Assembly: GCA_020632955.1 (NCBI GenBank) | Contig: JACKEO010000020.1 | Span: 10,274 to 74,273, forward strand | Direction: 5' to 3' | Source: Alphaproteobacteria bacterium | GTDB taxonomy: Bacteria; Myxococcota_A; UBA796; GCA-2862545 | DNA: 64,000 bases | Shown here: one piece after another, positions 17,530 to 30,952 of the stretch | Numbering within the stretch: position 1 is the stretch's first letter | Layout: every line of letters starts with the position of its first letter | The notes under the pieces: generated by a model | What the model was told of the DNA's origin: nothing | What the model saw: only the letters and a program-made list of their open reading frames with translations | Database searches by the model: none | Translations under genes and position numbers: made by a program

Positions 17530-18555
17530 ATGACGACGTCCCTGCCAGGTGGCGAGGCACGGCGTCTGCGCCCCTCCGGGTTGCGGGCAGGGCGGGGTCC
17601 GGGTCGGATCGAGGGACCGGCGGCGGCGCTGGGGCTCGTCGCCGAGGAGCTCGCCGCGGCGGAGCGCGCGCTGCGCACCCTGGTGGTGAGCGACGTGGCC
17701 GCGGTGCCCCACGTGGCCGGCTACCTCGCCGATGCGGGCGGCAAGCGCCTCCGTCCGGCCCTCACGGCCCTGGGTGCCCGGGCGGCGGGCTTCCGTGGCC
17801 CCGTGGCGGAGCTGGCCTGCTGCGGCGAGCTCATCCACCTCGGCAGCCTGCTGCACGACGACGTCGTGGACCAGGGCGAGGTCCGTCGGGGTCGGCCGGC
17901 CGCGCAGGTGGTGTGGGGCAACGCGGTGGCGGTGCTCACCGGCGACTTCTGCGTGGCGCGCGCGCTGCTCGCGGCGTCCCGCCATGGCGGACCGCGGGCC
18001 GCGGAGCAGCTCGCCGAGACGGTCACCGAGATGGCGGTGGGCGAGGTGGTGCAGCTCCAGCACGCCGGCGACCTCGACAACGACCTCGCCACCTACCTGT
18101 CGGTGGTGGAGCGGAAGACGGCCAGCCTCATCGGGTGGTGCGCCGCCGCGGGCGCCTGGGCGGCCGAGGACGTGGCCGCCGCGGATGCCCTGCAGACCTA
18201 CGGGCGCAAGGTGGGCGTGGCCTTCCAGATCACCGACGACGTGCTCGACTACCGGCACGGCACCGGCAAGGAGGTGGGCCGCGACCTCGCCGAGCGCAAG
18301 GTCACGCTGCCGCTCCTCCACGCCATGCAGCGGCTGCCCGACCTGCACGGCACGCTCGCGGAGGGTGCGCCCTCGCCTGCCGAGCTGCGGGAGCTCGTCG
18401 AGGTGATCCGGGCCTCGGGTGCGCTCGACGATGCCCTGGTCGACGCCGCCGCCTACGCCACCGACGCGGTGGACGCCCTGCGCGCCCTGCCGCCCTCCGA
18501 GGCGCGGGATGCCCTCGAGGTGCTCGCCGGCCACGTCGTCGAGCGCTCGCGATGA
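17530..18555 (+). CDS. trans polyprenyl diphosphate synthase (quinone side chain)
   Basis: A 341-residue protein of the IspA/IspB/HepT family. It has FARM, LLHDDVVDQGEVRRGR (first DDxxD), GKRLRPAL, and the second Asp-rich motif ITDDVLDYRHGTGKEVGRDL. It condenses isopentenyl diphosphate onto an allylic primer to make the long chain of menaquinone. The start is uncertain: an in-frame ATG at 17413 has GAGG upstream, but the intervening codons (cga, ata, gca, gga, cca) look non-coding, and 341 residues fits the family. It overlaps the UbiX-like gene by ATGA and heads the menaquinone operon. Confidence 0.88.
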   Translation: MTTSLPGGEARRLRPSGLRAGRGPGRIEGPAAALGLVAEELAAAERALRTLVVSDVAAVPHVAGYLADAGGKRLRPALTALGARAAGFRGPVAELACCGELIHLGSLLHDDVVDQGEVRRGRPAAQVVWGNAVAVLTGDFCVARALLAASRHGGPRAAEQLAETVTEMAVGEVVQLQHAGDLDNDLATYLSVVERKTASLIGWCAAAGAWAAEDVAAADALQTYGRKVGVAFQITDDVLDYRHGTGKEVGRDLAERKVTLPLLHAMQRLPDLHGTLAEGAPSPAELRELVEVIRASGALDDALVDAAAYATDAVDALRALPPSEARDALEVLAGHVVERSR

Positions 18556-19124
18556 CCCGGCTGGTGGTCGGCGTCGGAGGCGCGAGCGGTGCCGTGTACG
18601 CCCAGCGCCTGCTCGGGGTGCTCGCCGCGCGCGGCGACGTGGAGGCCCACGTCGTCTTCAGCAAGATGGGGCGCGTGGTCTGGCACGACGAGATCGGCAC
18701 CGACCCCGCCGACCTCGGCTTCCCGCTCTACGCGTCGGGCGACATGGCCGCCGCCTTCGCCTCGGGCTCGGCGCGCTTCGACGGCATGGTGGTGGTGCCC
18801 TGCTCGGGCGGCGGCCTCGGTCGCATCGCCCACGGGCTGTCCACCGATCTGGTGGGCCGCGCGGCCGACGTCTGCCTCAAGGAGCGGCGGCCGCTGCTCC
18901 TCGTGCTCCGCGAGAGCCCGTACAGCCTGGTGCACTGCCGGAACATGGTGGCGGCCACCGAAGCGGGCGCCACGATCATCCCGGCGAGCCCCAGCTTCTA
19001 CAGCCGACCCGGCGATCTCGGTGCGGCGGTCGACACCGTGGTCGCGCGCGTGATGGACCACCTGGGCCTGGCCGACCACACCCTCCAGCCGCGGTGGACG
19101 GGCCTGCAGGGGGGTGCGGCATGA
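18552..19124 (+). CDS. UbiX-like flavin prenyltransferase (menaquinone route)
   Basis: A 190-residue protein with the UbiX/Pad1 signature: GVGGASGAVYAQRLL (FMN-binding), SGSARFDGMVVVPCSGGGLGRIAHGLSTDLVGRAADVCLKERRPLLLVLRESPYS, and a C-terminal NMVAATEAGATIIPASPSFY. UbiX makes prenyl-FMN for UbiD-type decarboxylases. Next to MqnE and a polyprenyl synthase, it most likely serves the futalosine-pathway decarboxylation, a role sometimes assigned to MqnM. ATGA overlaps on both sides show tight coupling. No UbiD partner is in the window. Confidence 0.9.
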   Translation: MTRLVVGVGGASGAVYAQRLLGVLAARGDVEAHVVFSKMGRVVWHDEIGTDPADLGFPLYASGDMAAAFASGSARFDGMVVVPCSGGGLGRIAHGLSTDLVGRAADVCLKERRPLLLVLRESPYSLVHCRNMVAATEAGATIIPASPSFYSRPGDLGAAVDTVVARVMDHLGLADHTLQPRWTGLQGGAA

Positions 19125-20257
19125 ACGCGCTCGACCTGGACCGCACCCTGCCGCGCGCCGCGCGCCGCGCGCTGGAGGCCGACGGCGTCGGTGACGTGGT
19201 CGACAAGGTGATCGCAGCGGAGCGGCTCGACCTCGACGACGGGCTCCGGCTCTTCGAGGCGCCGTCGGCGGCCGCCGTGGGCGCGCTGGCCAACCTCGTG
19301 CGCGAGCGTCGGCACGGCGACCTCACCTTCTTCAACCGGAACCTGCACATCAACGCCACGAACGTGTGCGAGGCCACGTGCATGTTCTGCGCCTTCAGCC
19401 GGCTGAAGACGGGCGACCCCGCCGCCTACACGATGTCGCTGGAGCAGGCCGTCGGCCGGGTGCGCGCGCTGCGCGACACCTTCGTGACCGAGGTCCACAT
19501 CGTCAACGGCCTCAACCCCGACCTGCCCTTCGCCTACTACACCGACCTGCTGCGGGCGCTGAAGGAGGAGCGGCCCGACCTGCACGTCAAGGGCTTCACC
19601 GCGGTGGAGATCCACTACTACGCGGGCAAATACGGGATGACCTACGCCGAGGTCATCGGCGCGCTGCGCGACGCGGGGCTCGACTCGATGCCCGGCGGAG
19701 GGGCCGAGATCTTCGCCGACCGGGTCCGGCGCCGCATCTGCCACGACAAGGTGGACGCCGACGGGTGGCTGGAGGTGCACCGCACCGCCCACCAGCTCGG
19801 GATGCGCACCAACTGCACCATGCTCTTCGGGATGATCGAGACCGTGGAGGAGCGCCTCGACCACATGCTGCGCCTGCGTGCGCTGCAGGACGAGACGGGC
19901 GGCTTCCAGACCTTCATCCCGCTGAAGTTCCACAACGAGCACAACCGGCTGTCGGGGCTGTACGAGGCCACCGGGGTGGAGGTGCTGCGCACCTACGCCG
20001 TGGCCCGCCTGATGCTCGACAACATCGACCACCTCAAGGCGTACTGGCCGATGCTGGGCGTGCAGGTGGCGCAGGCCCTGCTCGCGTGGGGCGCCGACGA
20101 CCTCGATGGCACGGTGCGCGAGGAGCGCATCTACCACATGGCCGGGGCCACCACGCCCCAGGCCCTGTCGCGCGACGACCTGGTGGCCCTGATCCGCGAC
20201 GCGGGTCGCCTGCCCGTGGAGCGCGACACGCTCTACCACGTGGCCGCGGAGGTCTAG
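19121..20257 (+). CDS. mqnE: aminodeoxyfutalosine synthase
   Basis: A 378-residue radical-SAM enzyme. The cluster motif is C83-E-A-T-C87-M-F-C90 in LHINATNVCEATCMFCAF. It is followed by VHIVNGLNPDLPFAYY, KGFTAVEIHYY, GLDSMPGGGAEIF and FHNEHNRLSGLYEATGVEVLRTYAVARLMLDNIDH, all typical of MqnE. MqnE joins a SAM-derived adenosyl radical to 3-[(1-carboxyvinyl)oxy]benzoate to give aminofutalosine. MqnC was considered, but the HxxNxTNVCEATC context and length favour MqnE. It abuts the MqnA-type gene with zero spacing. Confidence 0.92.
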   Translation: MNALDLDRTLPRAARRALEADGVGDVVDKVIAAERLDLDDGLRLFEAPSAAAVGALANLVRERRHGDLTFFNRNLHINATNVCEATCMFCAFSRLKTGDPAAYTMSLEQAVGRVRALRDTFVTEVHIVNGLNPDLPFAYYTDLLRALKEERPDLHVKGFTAVEIHYYAGKYGMTYAEVIGALRDAGLDSMPGGGAEIFADRVRRRICHDKVDADGWLEVHRTAHQLGMRTNCTMLFGMIETVEERLDHMLRLRALQDETGGFQTFIPLKFHNEHNRLSGLYEATGVEVLRTYAVARLMLDNIDHLKAYWPMLGVQVAQALLAWGADDLDGTVREERIYHMAGATTPQALSRDDLVALIRDAGRLPVERDTLYHVAAEV

Positions 20258-22042
20258 GTGGCAGCGCGCGTCCGCGTCGGCACGGTGGGCTACCTCAACG
20301 CCCGCCCGCTCACCCTGGCCCTCGATCCCGAGCGCTTCGAGGTGATCGCCGACCACCCCACCGGCATCGCCGCGCGGCTCGCCCGGGGCGAGGTCGACGT
20401 GGCCCTGGCGCCCGTGGCGGCTGTGCTCGGCGATCCGGAGCTGCGCATCGTGCCGGGCTTCTGCATCGGCGCCGACGGCCCGGTGCAGTCGGTGGGCCTG
20501 TTCGCCGAGATCGGGCCCGAGGCCTGGACGGAGGTGGTGCTCGACGGCCAGAGCCGCACCTCGCGCACCCTGGCGCGCCTGCTGTTGCGGCACGGACCCC
20601 TCGCGGAGCTCGTGCGTCCCGACCTGGTGATCACCGACGTGCCGCCGGGCACCGCGCCTGCCCGCCTGGGTGGCACGGTGGCGGGTCTCGTCATCGGCGA
20701 TCCCGCGCGCACCCTGCCCTCGACGTTGCGCTGCTGGGACCTGGGCGAGATCTGGACCGCCTGGACGGGCAAGCCCTTCGTCTTCGCGGTGTGGGCCTGC
20801 CGGGCCGACCTGCCCGCGGACGTGGTGGAGGCGCTGCAGGAGGCCGGGCGTGCCGGCCTGGCGGCGCGCGAGCGCACCTGGTCGGGCGACGATCTGGCCT
20901 ACCTCACCACGCACATCCGCTACGAGCTCGACGAGCGCGCGCTCATGGGCCTGCGGCGGTACGCGGCGCTGGCCGCGCGGGCGGGCCTGCTCCCCTCCGA
21001 GCTTGTGCAGATCCACGGACCGCTCGTCACGCGGCGTGCGCGGCGTGCCGACCTCGAGCGCCTCACCGAGGCGGCCGTGGGCGGCGTGGCGCTGGCAGAG
21101 GACGACCTGGTGGCGCTGCTCCGGGAGGGGCGCGACAGCGAGCTGGGCATGGCGGCCCAGGTGGTGCGGTCGCGACACCGTGCGGTGGGCGAGGGCAGCT
21201 ACCTGGTGGAGCACCGGGTGGGCGCCGATCGGGTGGCCGGGGGAGGGCCGGCCTTCGAGGCCGAGCTCGCCGACGCCGTGGCCCACGACGCGGGCGTGGT
21301 GCGCCTCCACGGGCTGGCCTGGCTCGGCGCGTCCCAGCGGCGCGCCCGCCTGCGGGCGGTGCAGGCCGCGGGCCTGCAGGCCGTGGGTCTCGACCTCGCC
21401 GAGGTGCCCGCGGCGGCACACGAGGAGGGCGGCGACCTGCGCGCCACCCTCGCCGACCTCGCGGCGGCCGGCCTGGCCTCGCTGGACTGGCGCGTCGACG
21501 AGGCCCTGGTGGACGTGGCGCTCCTGCGCGCCGCCGTGCACGCGGGCCTGCGTGTCGACGCCTCCGTGCAGGTCACGCGCCCCGACGCCCTCGTCCGTCA
21601 GCTGGTGGGGCTCCGGGCGCTGCAGGCCGAGACGGGCGCGCTCGCGAGCCTCGCCGTGCACCTGGCCCTGCCCGAGGGGGCGCTCGTCGAGCCCGGTCGG
21701 CCCACGCCCTCGGCCTGGCTGCGGGCGCTCGCGGTGGCGCGGCTCGCCCTGCCGGATCTGCCCCACGTGGTGGCCTCGCCGGCCTCGCAGGGCGTCGATC
21801 TCTCGCAGGTCGCGCTGCTGGTGGGGGCCGACGACCTGGGTCCCGTGGGCACGGGTCCCCTGGAGGCCGCGACGGGCTCGGGTGCCGCCTTCGCCGTGGG
21901 CGTCGCCGAGGCCGAGCGTGCGCTGCGGGTGGCGGGCCTGGAGCCCGTGCGCCGCGACGCCCGCTGGCACACGCTGGGCGGTGCGCTCACCCCGCTGCGC
22001 AAGGTGCGTCCCGTGCAGGAGCGCGCCGACGCCGCGCGCTGA
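20258..22042 (+). CDS. mqnA: MqnA-type chorismate dehydratase fused to a cysteine-free MqnC/MqnE-like domain
   Basis: A 594-residue protein, GTG start directly after the mqnE stop. Residues about 4-270 are an MqnA/MqnD periplasmic-binding-like domain (VRVGTVGYLNARPL, ARGEVDVALAPVAAVL, GIGADGPVQSV-type core, VLDGQSRTSRTLARLLL), the enzyme that removes water from chorismate. Residues about 280-594 resemble the MqnC/MqnE fold. They keep the C-terminal phrase order LRALQAETGALASL, ALARLALPDLPHV, QVALLVGADDLGP and AGLEPVRRDARWHTL, but contain no cysteine at all, so no radical-SAM cluster can form. Typical MqnA has about 270-290 residues. The tail may be a scaffold or regulatory pseudoenzyme. Confidence 0.85.
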   Translation: MAARVRVGTVGYLNARPLTLALDPERFEVIADHPTGIAARLARGEVDVALAPVAAVLGDPELRIVPGFCIGADGPVQSVGLFAEIGPEAWTEVVLDGQSRTSRTLARLLLRHGPLAELVRPDLVITDVPPGTAPARLGGTVAGLVIGDPARTLPSTLRCWDLGEIWTAWTGKPFVFAVWACRADLPADVVEALQEAGRAGLAARERTWSGDDLAYLTTHIRYELDERALMGLRRYAALAARAGLLPSELVQIHGPLVTRRARRADLERLTEAAVGGVALAEDDLVALLREGRDSELGMAAQVVRSRHRAVGEGSYLVEHRVGADRVAGGGPAFEAELADAVAHDAGVVRLHGLAWLGASQRRARLRAVQAAGLQAVGLDLAEVPAAAHEEGGDLRATLADLAAAGLASLDWRVDEALVDVALLRAAVHAGLRVDASVQVTRPDALVRQLVGLRALQAETGALASLAVHLALPEGALVEPGRPTPSAWLRALAVARLALPDLPHVVASPASQGVDLSQVALLVGADDLGPVGTGPLEAATGSGAAFAVGVAEAERALRVAGLEPVRRDARWHTLGGALTPLRKVRPVQERADAAR

Positions 22043-22117
22043 TCTCGCGGCCCGCGCCGCCACGCCGCACGGTCGCGGCGGCGGGCCCCCGCCGGGAGGC
22101 CCGCCCGCATCGCGCGC

Positions 22118-26854
<4,737 letters not shown>

Positions 26855-26866
26855 TGGTCGTTGCAG

Positions 26867-29770
26867 TCAGCGGTACCGTCGGTGTCGGAGTCGGTGTCGG
26901 CGATGCCGCATCCGCACCGACCAGGCTCGGTCTTGGCGGGATCGTCGACGCACTGGTCGAGGCAGTCGGGCGTGCCGTCGGTGTCGGAGTCGGTGTCGGC
27001 GACGCCGCATCCACACTGACCGGGCTCGATCTTGGCGGGCGTCGTCGCACTGGTCGTTGCAGTCGGCGGTGCTGTCGGTGTCGGAGTCGGTATCGGCGAT
27101 GCCGCAGCCGCACTGCCCACGAGGACGCTGGGGTCGTCGACGCACTGGTCGTTGCAGTCGGCGGTGCCGTCGGGTGATCAGGTCGGTGTCGGCGACGCCG
27201 CAGCCGCACTGACCGGGCTCGGTCTTGGCGGGGTCGTCGACGCACTGGTCGAGGCAGTCGGGCGTGCCGTCGGTGTCGGCGTCGGTGTCGGGGGTGCCGC
27301 AGCCGCACTGGCCGGGCTCGATCTTGGCGGGGTCGTTGTCACACTGGTCGTTGCAGTCGGCGGTGCCGTCGGTGTCGGAGTCGGTGTCGGCGACGCCGCA
27401 GCCGCACTGGCCGGGCGCGGTCTTGCCGGGGTCGTCGACGCACTGGTCGTTGCAGTCGGCGGTGCCGTCGGTGTCGGAGTCGGTGTCGAGCGCGTCGCAG
27501 CCGCACTGTCCGGGGTCGGTCTTCAGCGGATCGGTGGGGCAGTCGTCGAGGTTGCCGCACACGCCGTCGTCGTCGACGTCGCCGGTGGTGTCGTCGCCGG
27601 TGCAGATGTCGATGGCGTCGATGCGACCGTCGCCGTCGGTGTCGGGCGCGCCCACGCCGGTGCCGCCCTCGGCCTGGTCGGACGCTCCGTCGTCGTCGGT
27701 GTCGATCAGGTTCGGATCGGTCTCGTCGTCCACCAGGCCCGGCTGGTTGCCGTCCCAGCGACCGTTGCCGTCGAGGTCCTCCTCGCCGTCGAGGAGGCCG
27801 TCGTCGTCGGAGTCGTCGTCCAGCGGGAACGTCGTGCTGGTGGGGTCCAGGTCGGGCTGGAAGACGCCGGTGTCGGTGTCGGGCCCGATGTCGGCCAGCT
27901 CGAGGCCGAGCTCGGTGCCGTCCTGCACGCCGTCGCCGTCGGTGTCGGCGTGGTCGGCACGGGTCTCGTCGGCGTCCTTGGCGCCGTCGAGGTCGGCGTC
28001 CTCCTCGCCGTCGAGGAGGCCGTCGTCGTCGGTGTCGAGATCCTTCGGGTTCGTGGTGGTGGCGCCGCTGTCGCCATCCGGCGCCCAGGGGCTGCCGGGG
28101 CCGGTGTCGGTGCCGACGAAGGGCACGTTCAGGACGTCGGAGAAGCCGCCGGGCACGGGCGTGGTGACGCCGACCTCCTGGCCGTCGGTGAGGCCGTCGC
28201 CGTCGGTGTCGGGGTCGAGCGGGTCGGTGCCGCGCACCAGGAACTCGTTGCCGTCGGTGAGGCCGTCGTCGTCGGTGTCGGCGTCGAGCGGATCGGTGTT
28301 CGTGACGTCGATCTCGTCGCCGTCGTCGATGCCGTCGCCGTCGCTGTCCTCGTCGTACGGGTCGGTGCCGGTGTAGCAGGCCTCCTCGTAGTCGGGGATG
28401 CTGTCGGAGTCGGTGTCGGTGGTGCCGTCGTCCACCGACACCGTCAGGTTCCCGGACACCACGATGTCCAGGTAGGTGTAGGTGTCCATGAAGGCGTCGT
28501 TGCCCTTGCCGTCGCCGAAGGCGGCGCCGCTGGCCACGAAGTTGCCCCAGGAGCGGGCGTTCACGTTCGGGGACGCGGCGGCGGCGTAGGTGCCCGAGTA
28601 GACGCCGTTCGGGCCCGAGGTCTCGAGGCCCTCCACGCTCGTGGGCGAGGGCATGTTCACGGCGTCGTCCTGGACGTCGGCGTCGTTCCAGAACATCGGC
28701 AGGCCGGTGCGCACGCCGCCGGACGACACCGCGAAGAGGCGGAAGCCCTCGTAGGAGGTCTCCACGTCCTGGGCGCTGTAGTGGAACTCGCCCACGCTCA
28801 GCTGGATCTGGCAGTCGTACTCCCCGTTGGGGATGGTGCCGCCGGTGTTGTCCACGCCCGGCCACAGGATGACGTTCTCGCCAGGCACCGCGTCGCCGAG
28901 GATGTGCAGGTCGGTGTCGGAGGTGATGTCGAAGAAGCCGTCGTCGTTCAGGTCGCAGACGATGTGGTAGACGCCGTCGACGTTCGACGTGAACGTGAAG
29001 GTGCCCTCGGCCGAGCCGGGGACGACGAAGTCGCAGTCCTCGGTGCCCGCGCCGTACACCACGCCCGTGACGATGGGCTCGATGATGTCGTAGGTCGCGA
29101 TGGCGGGGGGGTTGACGTAGATCCGGTACTCGGAGACCGGGTCGGGCCCGTTGCCCGAGTAGGGCAGCGAGCGGCCGTTCGTGGCCGGCAGGCCCGAGCT
29201 GTTCGCGGTGAGCGTCCAGATGTAGCCGGACCAGCCGTCGGCCTTGAACTCGATGACGCCGTCGTGGGCGCCGATCGCGCCGGGCTGCACGTTCGCGCCG
29301 CCGGGCACCAGGGCGTAGAAGCTGCCGTTGAAGGAGTTGTCGGAGCTGAAGGAGCCGGTGTCGAAGTCCCACCGGTAGCTGAAGAGGCGGCCGGTCTGCG
29401 TGACCGTGCCACGCCGCACGCGCACGTCCCAGTCGCCGTTCTGGTCGCTGCCCACGTCGAGGCGGTAGGCGCCGAGGCCGCCGGTGTTCGTGGTGGTGTA
29501 GGACTGGTTGTTGCTGAGCGTGGTGAGGCTGCTGCCGCCCGGCGAGTACACCGTGACGCTGCCCGTGCCCTGCCAGCGGATCGCCTCGCCCACCTGCGTG
29601 ATGTCGACGTACAGATCGGTACTCGACTGCATGTCCTGGGCGCCGAGGCCCGCGCTGTTGCCGCCTTCGGCGTGCGCGACCTGCGGAAGCACGAGACCTT
29701 GCAGTGAAAGCGTCGCGAAGACCGCAGCCTTGGCGAACAGGGGCCCGGGGGGGGTGGCAGCGCGAGACAT
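26867..29770 (-). CDS. exported TSP3-repeat protein, N-terminal part of a disrupted giant gene
   Basis: It starts at the ATG at 29770 (GGAGAG upstream; an ATG 48 codons earlier is less likely), with a signal peptide ending VAHAEGG. About 450 residues of beta-rich extracellular domain follow (VDITQVGEAIRWQGTGSVTVYSPGG, YRWDFDTGSFSSDNSFNGSFYALVPGG), then TSP3-type calcium loops (DTDGDGLTDGQEVG, DADTDDDGLTDGNE), then the 33-residue repeats. The frame is lost at about 27185 and a stop occurs at 26867. The downstream frame (22118-26854) is the same frame, so 22118-29770 would encode about 2550 residues without the local indels. Ca2+ binding follows from the family. The gene is likely a surface stalk ending in OmpA. 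Confidence 0.75.
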   Translation of the reverse strand: MSRAATPPGPLFAKAAVFATLSLQGLVLPQVAHAEGGNSAGLGAQDMQSSTDLYVDITQVGEAIRWQGTGSVTVYSPGGSSLTTLSNNQSYTTTNTGGLGAYRLDVGSDQNGDWDVRVRRGTVTQTGRLFSYRWDFDTGSFSSDNSFNGSFYALVPGGANVQPGAIGAHDGVIEFKADGWSGYIWTLTANSSGLPATNGRSLPYSGNGPDPVSEYRIYVNPPAIATYDIIEPIVTGVVYGAGTEDCDFVVPGSAEGTFTFTSNVDGVYHIVCDLNDDGFFDITSDTDLHILGDAVPGENVILWPGVDNTGGTIPNGEYDCQIQLSVGEFHYSAQDVETSYEGFRLFAVSSGGVRTGLPMFWNDADVQDDAVNMPSPTSVEGLETSGPNGVYSGTYAAAASPNVNARSWGNFVASGAAFGDGKGNDAFMDTYTYLDIVVSGNLTVSVDDGTTDTDSDSIPDYEEACYTGTDPYDEDSDGDGIDDGDEIDVTNTDPLDADTDDDGLTDGNEFLVRGTDPLDPDTDGDGLTDGQEVGVTTPVPGGFSDVLNVPFVGTDTGPGSPWAPDGDSGATTTNPKDLDTDDDGLLDGEEDADLDGAKDADETRADHADTDGDGVQDGTELGLELADIGPDTDTGVFQPDLDPTSTTFPLDDDSDDDGLLDGEEDLDGNGRWDGNQPGLVDDETDPNLIDTDDDGASDQAEGGTGVGAPDTDGDGRIDAIDICTGDDTTGDVDDDGVCGNLDDCPTDPLKTDPGQCGCDALDTDSDTDGTADCNDQCVDDPGKTAPGQCGCGVADTDSDTDGTADCNDQCDNDPAKIEPGQCGCGTPDTDADTDGTPDCLDQCVDDPAKTEPGQCGCGVADTDLITRRHRRLQRPVRRRPQRPRGQCGCGIADTDSDTDSTADCNDQCDDARQDRARSVWMRRRRHRLRHRRHARLPRPVRRRSRQDRAWSVRMRHRRHRLRHRRYR

Positions 29771-30048
29771 GGACTCTCCGGAGATTGCCGGCCGTCTATT
29801 TCGGTATGATCTGGTGTGAAGTTTACGTGACCTCGGGGAAACCCCCCCAGAATCGCGCGCTCCAGCGAGAAGGCTTCGATGCAGGCTGAAAAATCCAGCG
29901 AGAACAATCTGCATCGGCGTACCGAAGTCGTCTGGACCCCACCCGTGTGGGGGTCGGGGCCGGCGTCGGTGCCATGGGGCTGGCCGGCGCCGTCCGCGCG
30001 CGGCATGGGGTCGATCGCCGTCCGCCTCGCACCCGGAGCGCCCTCCGC
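29771..30048. promoter_or_regulatory. divergent AT-richer intergenic region
   Basis: 278 bases between divergent starts (29770 minus, 30049 plus), visibly less GC-rich than the surroundings. It contains TATGAT at 29805-29810 on the plus strand, a good -10 match, and TTCACA on the minus strand at 29815-29820 as a possible -35. These are weak assignments. I see no gene in it. Confidence 0.4.
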
Positions 30049-30900
30049 ATGCACCGCATCGCCTTCTACGGAAAGGGTGGGATCGGCAAGTCCACCATCG
30101 CCACCGGCGTGAGCATCGCCCTGGCCCAGCAGGGGCTGCGGGTGCTCCATGTGGGCTGCGACCCCAAGGCCGACAGCACCCTGGTGCTCACGCGTGGCCA
30201 GCCGCAGCGCACGGTGCTGGGGCAGTCCACCACCATCGACGAGGAGCTGCTCTCGGTCGACGACCTGATCATGCCTGGGCTGCACGGCATCGACTGCATC
30301 GAGGCGGGCGGTCCGGCCGCGGGCATCGGGTGTGGTGGCCAGGCCGTGGTGGGCGCCTTCGAGCTGCTCGAGGAGCTCGAGGTCTTCGACCCCGATCGCT
30401 ACGACGTGGTGATCTTCGACGTGCTCGGCGACGTGGTGTGCGGCGGCTTCGCCATGCCCATGCGCACCGACGGGCTCACCAAGGTGGCCATCGTGGTGTC
30501 GGAGGAGATGATGGCCGCCTTCGCGGCGAACAACATCGCCCGTGCCTGCCACCGCTTCGCGGACGAGGGGCTCGCGCTCACGGGGCTCGTCGCCAACCTG
30601 CGGGACCCCGACGCCGACACGGCGCCGCTGGAGCGCTTCGCCGACGCCATCGGCACGCGCATCCTGCGGGTGCTTCCCCGCGACGCCCGGGTGGGGCGCG
30701 CCGAGCTGCTGCGCCGGTCCATCCTCGACCACGCGCCCGACGCGCCGGTGGCCGTGGCCCTGCGCGAGCTCGCCGCCGAGCTCCTCGCGATGGACCCGGC
30801 GAGCTGCCCCGTGCCGCAGCCGCTCGACGGGGACCGGGTGCGCGAGGTGATGCGCGGGCCCCTGGACCTGGAAGAGCTGGAGGAGGAGGGCGTGGCCTGA
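30049..30900 (+). CDS. nitrogenase-like iron protein (NifH/BchL/CfbC superfamily), orphan
   Basis: A 283-residue protein with all hallmarks of the superfamily. It has P-loop GKGGIGKST (residues 8-16), switch I region GCDPKADST (36-44), cluster ligands C95 in GIGCGGQ and C131 in DVVCGGFAMP, and the switch II phrase DVLGDVVCGG. Such dimers carry one [4Fe-4S] cluster between subunits and pass electrons with ATP hydrolysis to a catalytic partner. No NifDK, BchNB, CfbD or similar component lies in the window, so the substrate is unknown. It is not MinD/ParA, because the two cluster cysteines are present. The start at 30049 is chosen to give the exact family N-terminus. The next gene begins 53 bases after its stop. 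Confidence 0.9.
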   Translation: MHRIAFYGKGGIGKSTIATGVSIALAQQGLRVLHVGCDPKADSTLVLTRGQPQRTVLGQSTTIDEELLSVDDLIMPGLHGIDCIEAGGPAAGIGCGGQAVVGAFELLEELEVFDPDRYDVVIFDVLGDVVCGGFAMPMRTDGLTKVAIVVSEEMMAAFAANNIARACHRFADEGLALTGLVANLRDPDADTAPLERFADAIGTRILRVLPRDARVGRAELLRRSILDHAPDAPVAVALRELAAELLAMDPASCPVPQPLDGDRVREVMRGPLDLEELEEEGVA

Positions 30901-30916
30901 GGCGCGCCGCACGCGC

Positions 30917-30922
30917 TACCCT
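30917..30922 (+). promoter_or_regulatory. possible -10 element before the sulfatase-like gene
   Basis: TACCCT in the context CGCTACCCT, about 30 bases upstream of the GTG at 30953. The upstream gene ends at 30900, so the sulfatase may have its own promoter. Confidence 0.25.
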
Positions 30923-30952
30923 CACGCGCCCTGCCCTGCCCGGACCGCGCCC

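Noticed and set aside
30049..30900. Nitrogen fixation or bacteriochlorophyll locus
   Set aside because: Only the iron-protein component is present; no catalytic partner genes are seen.
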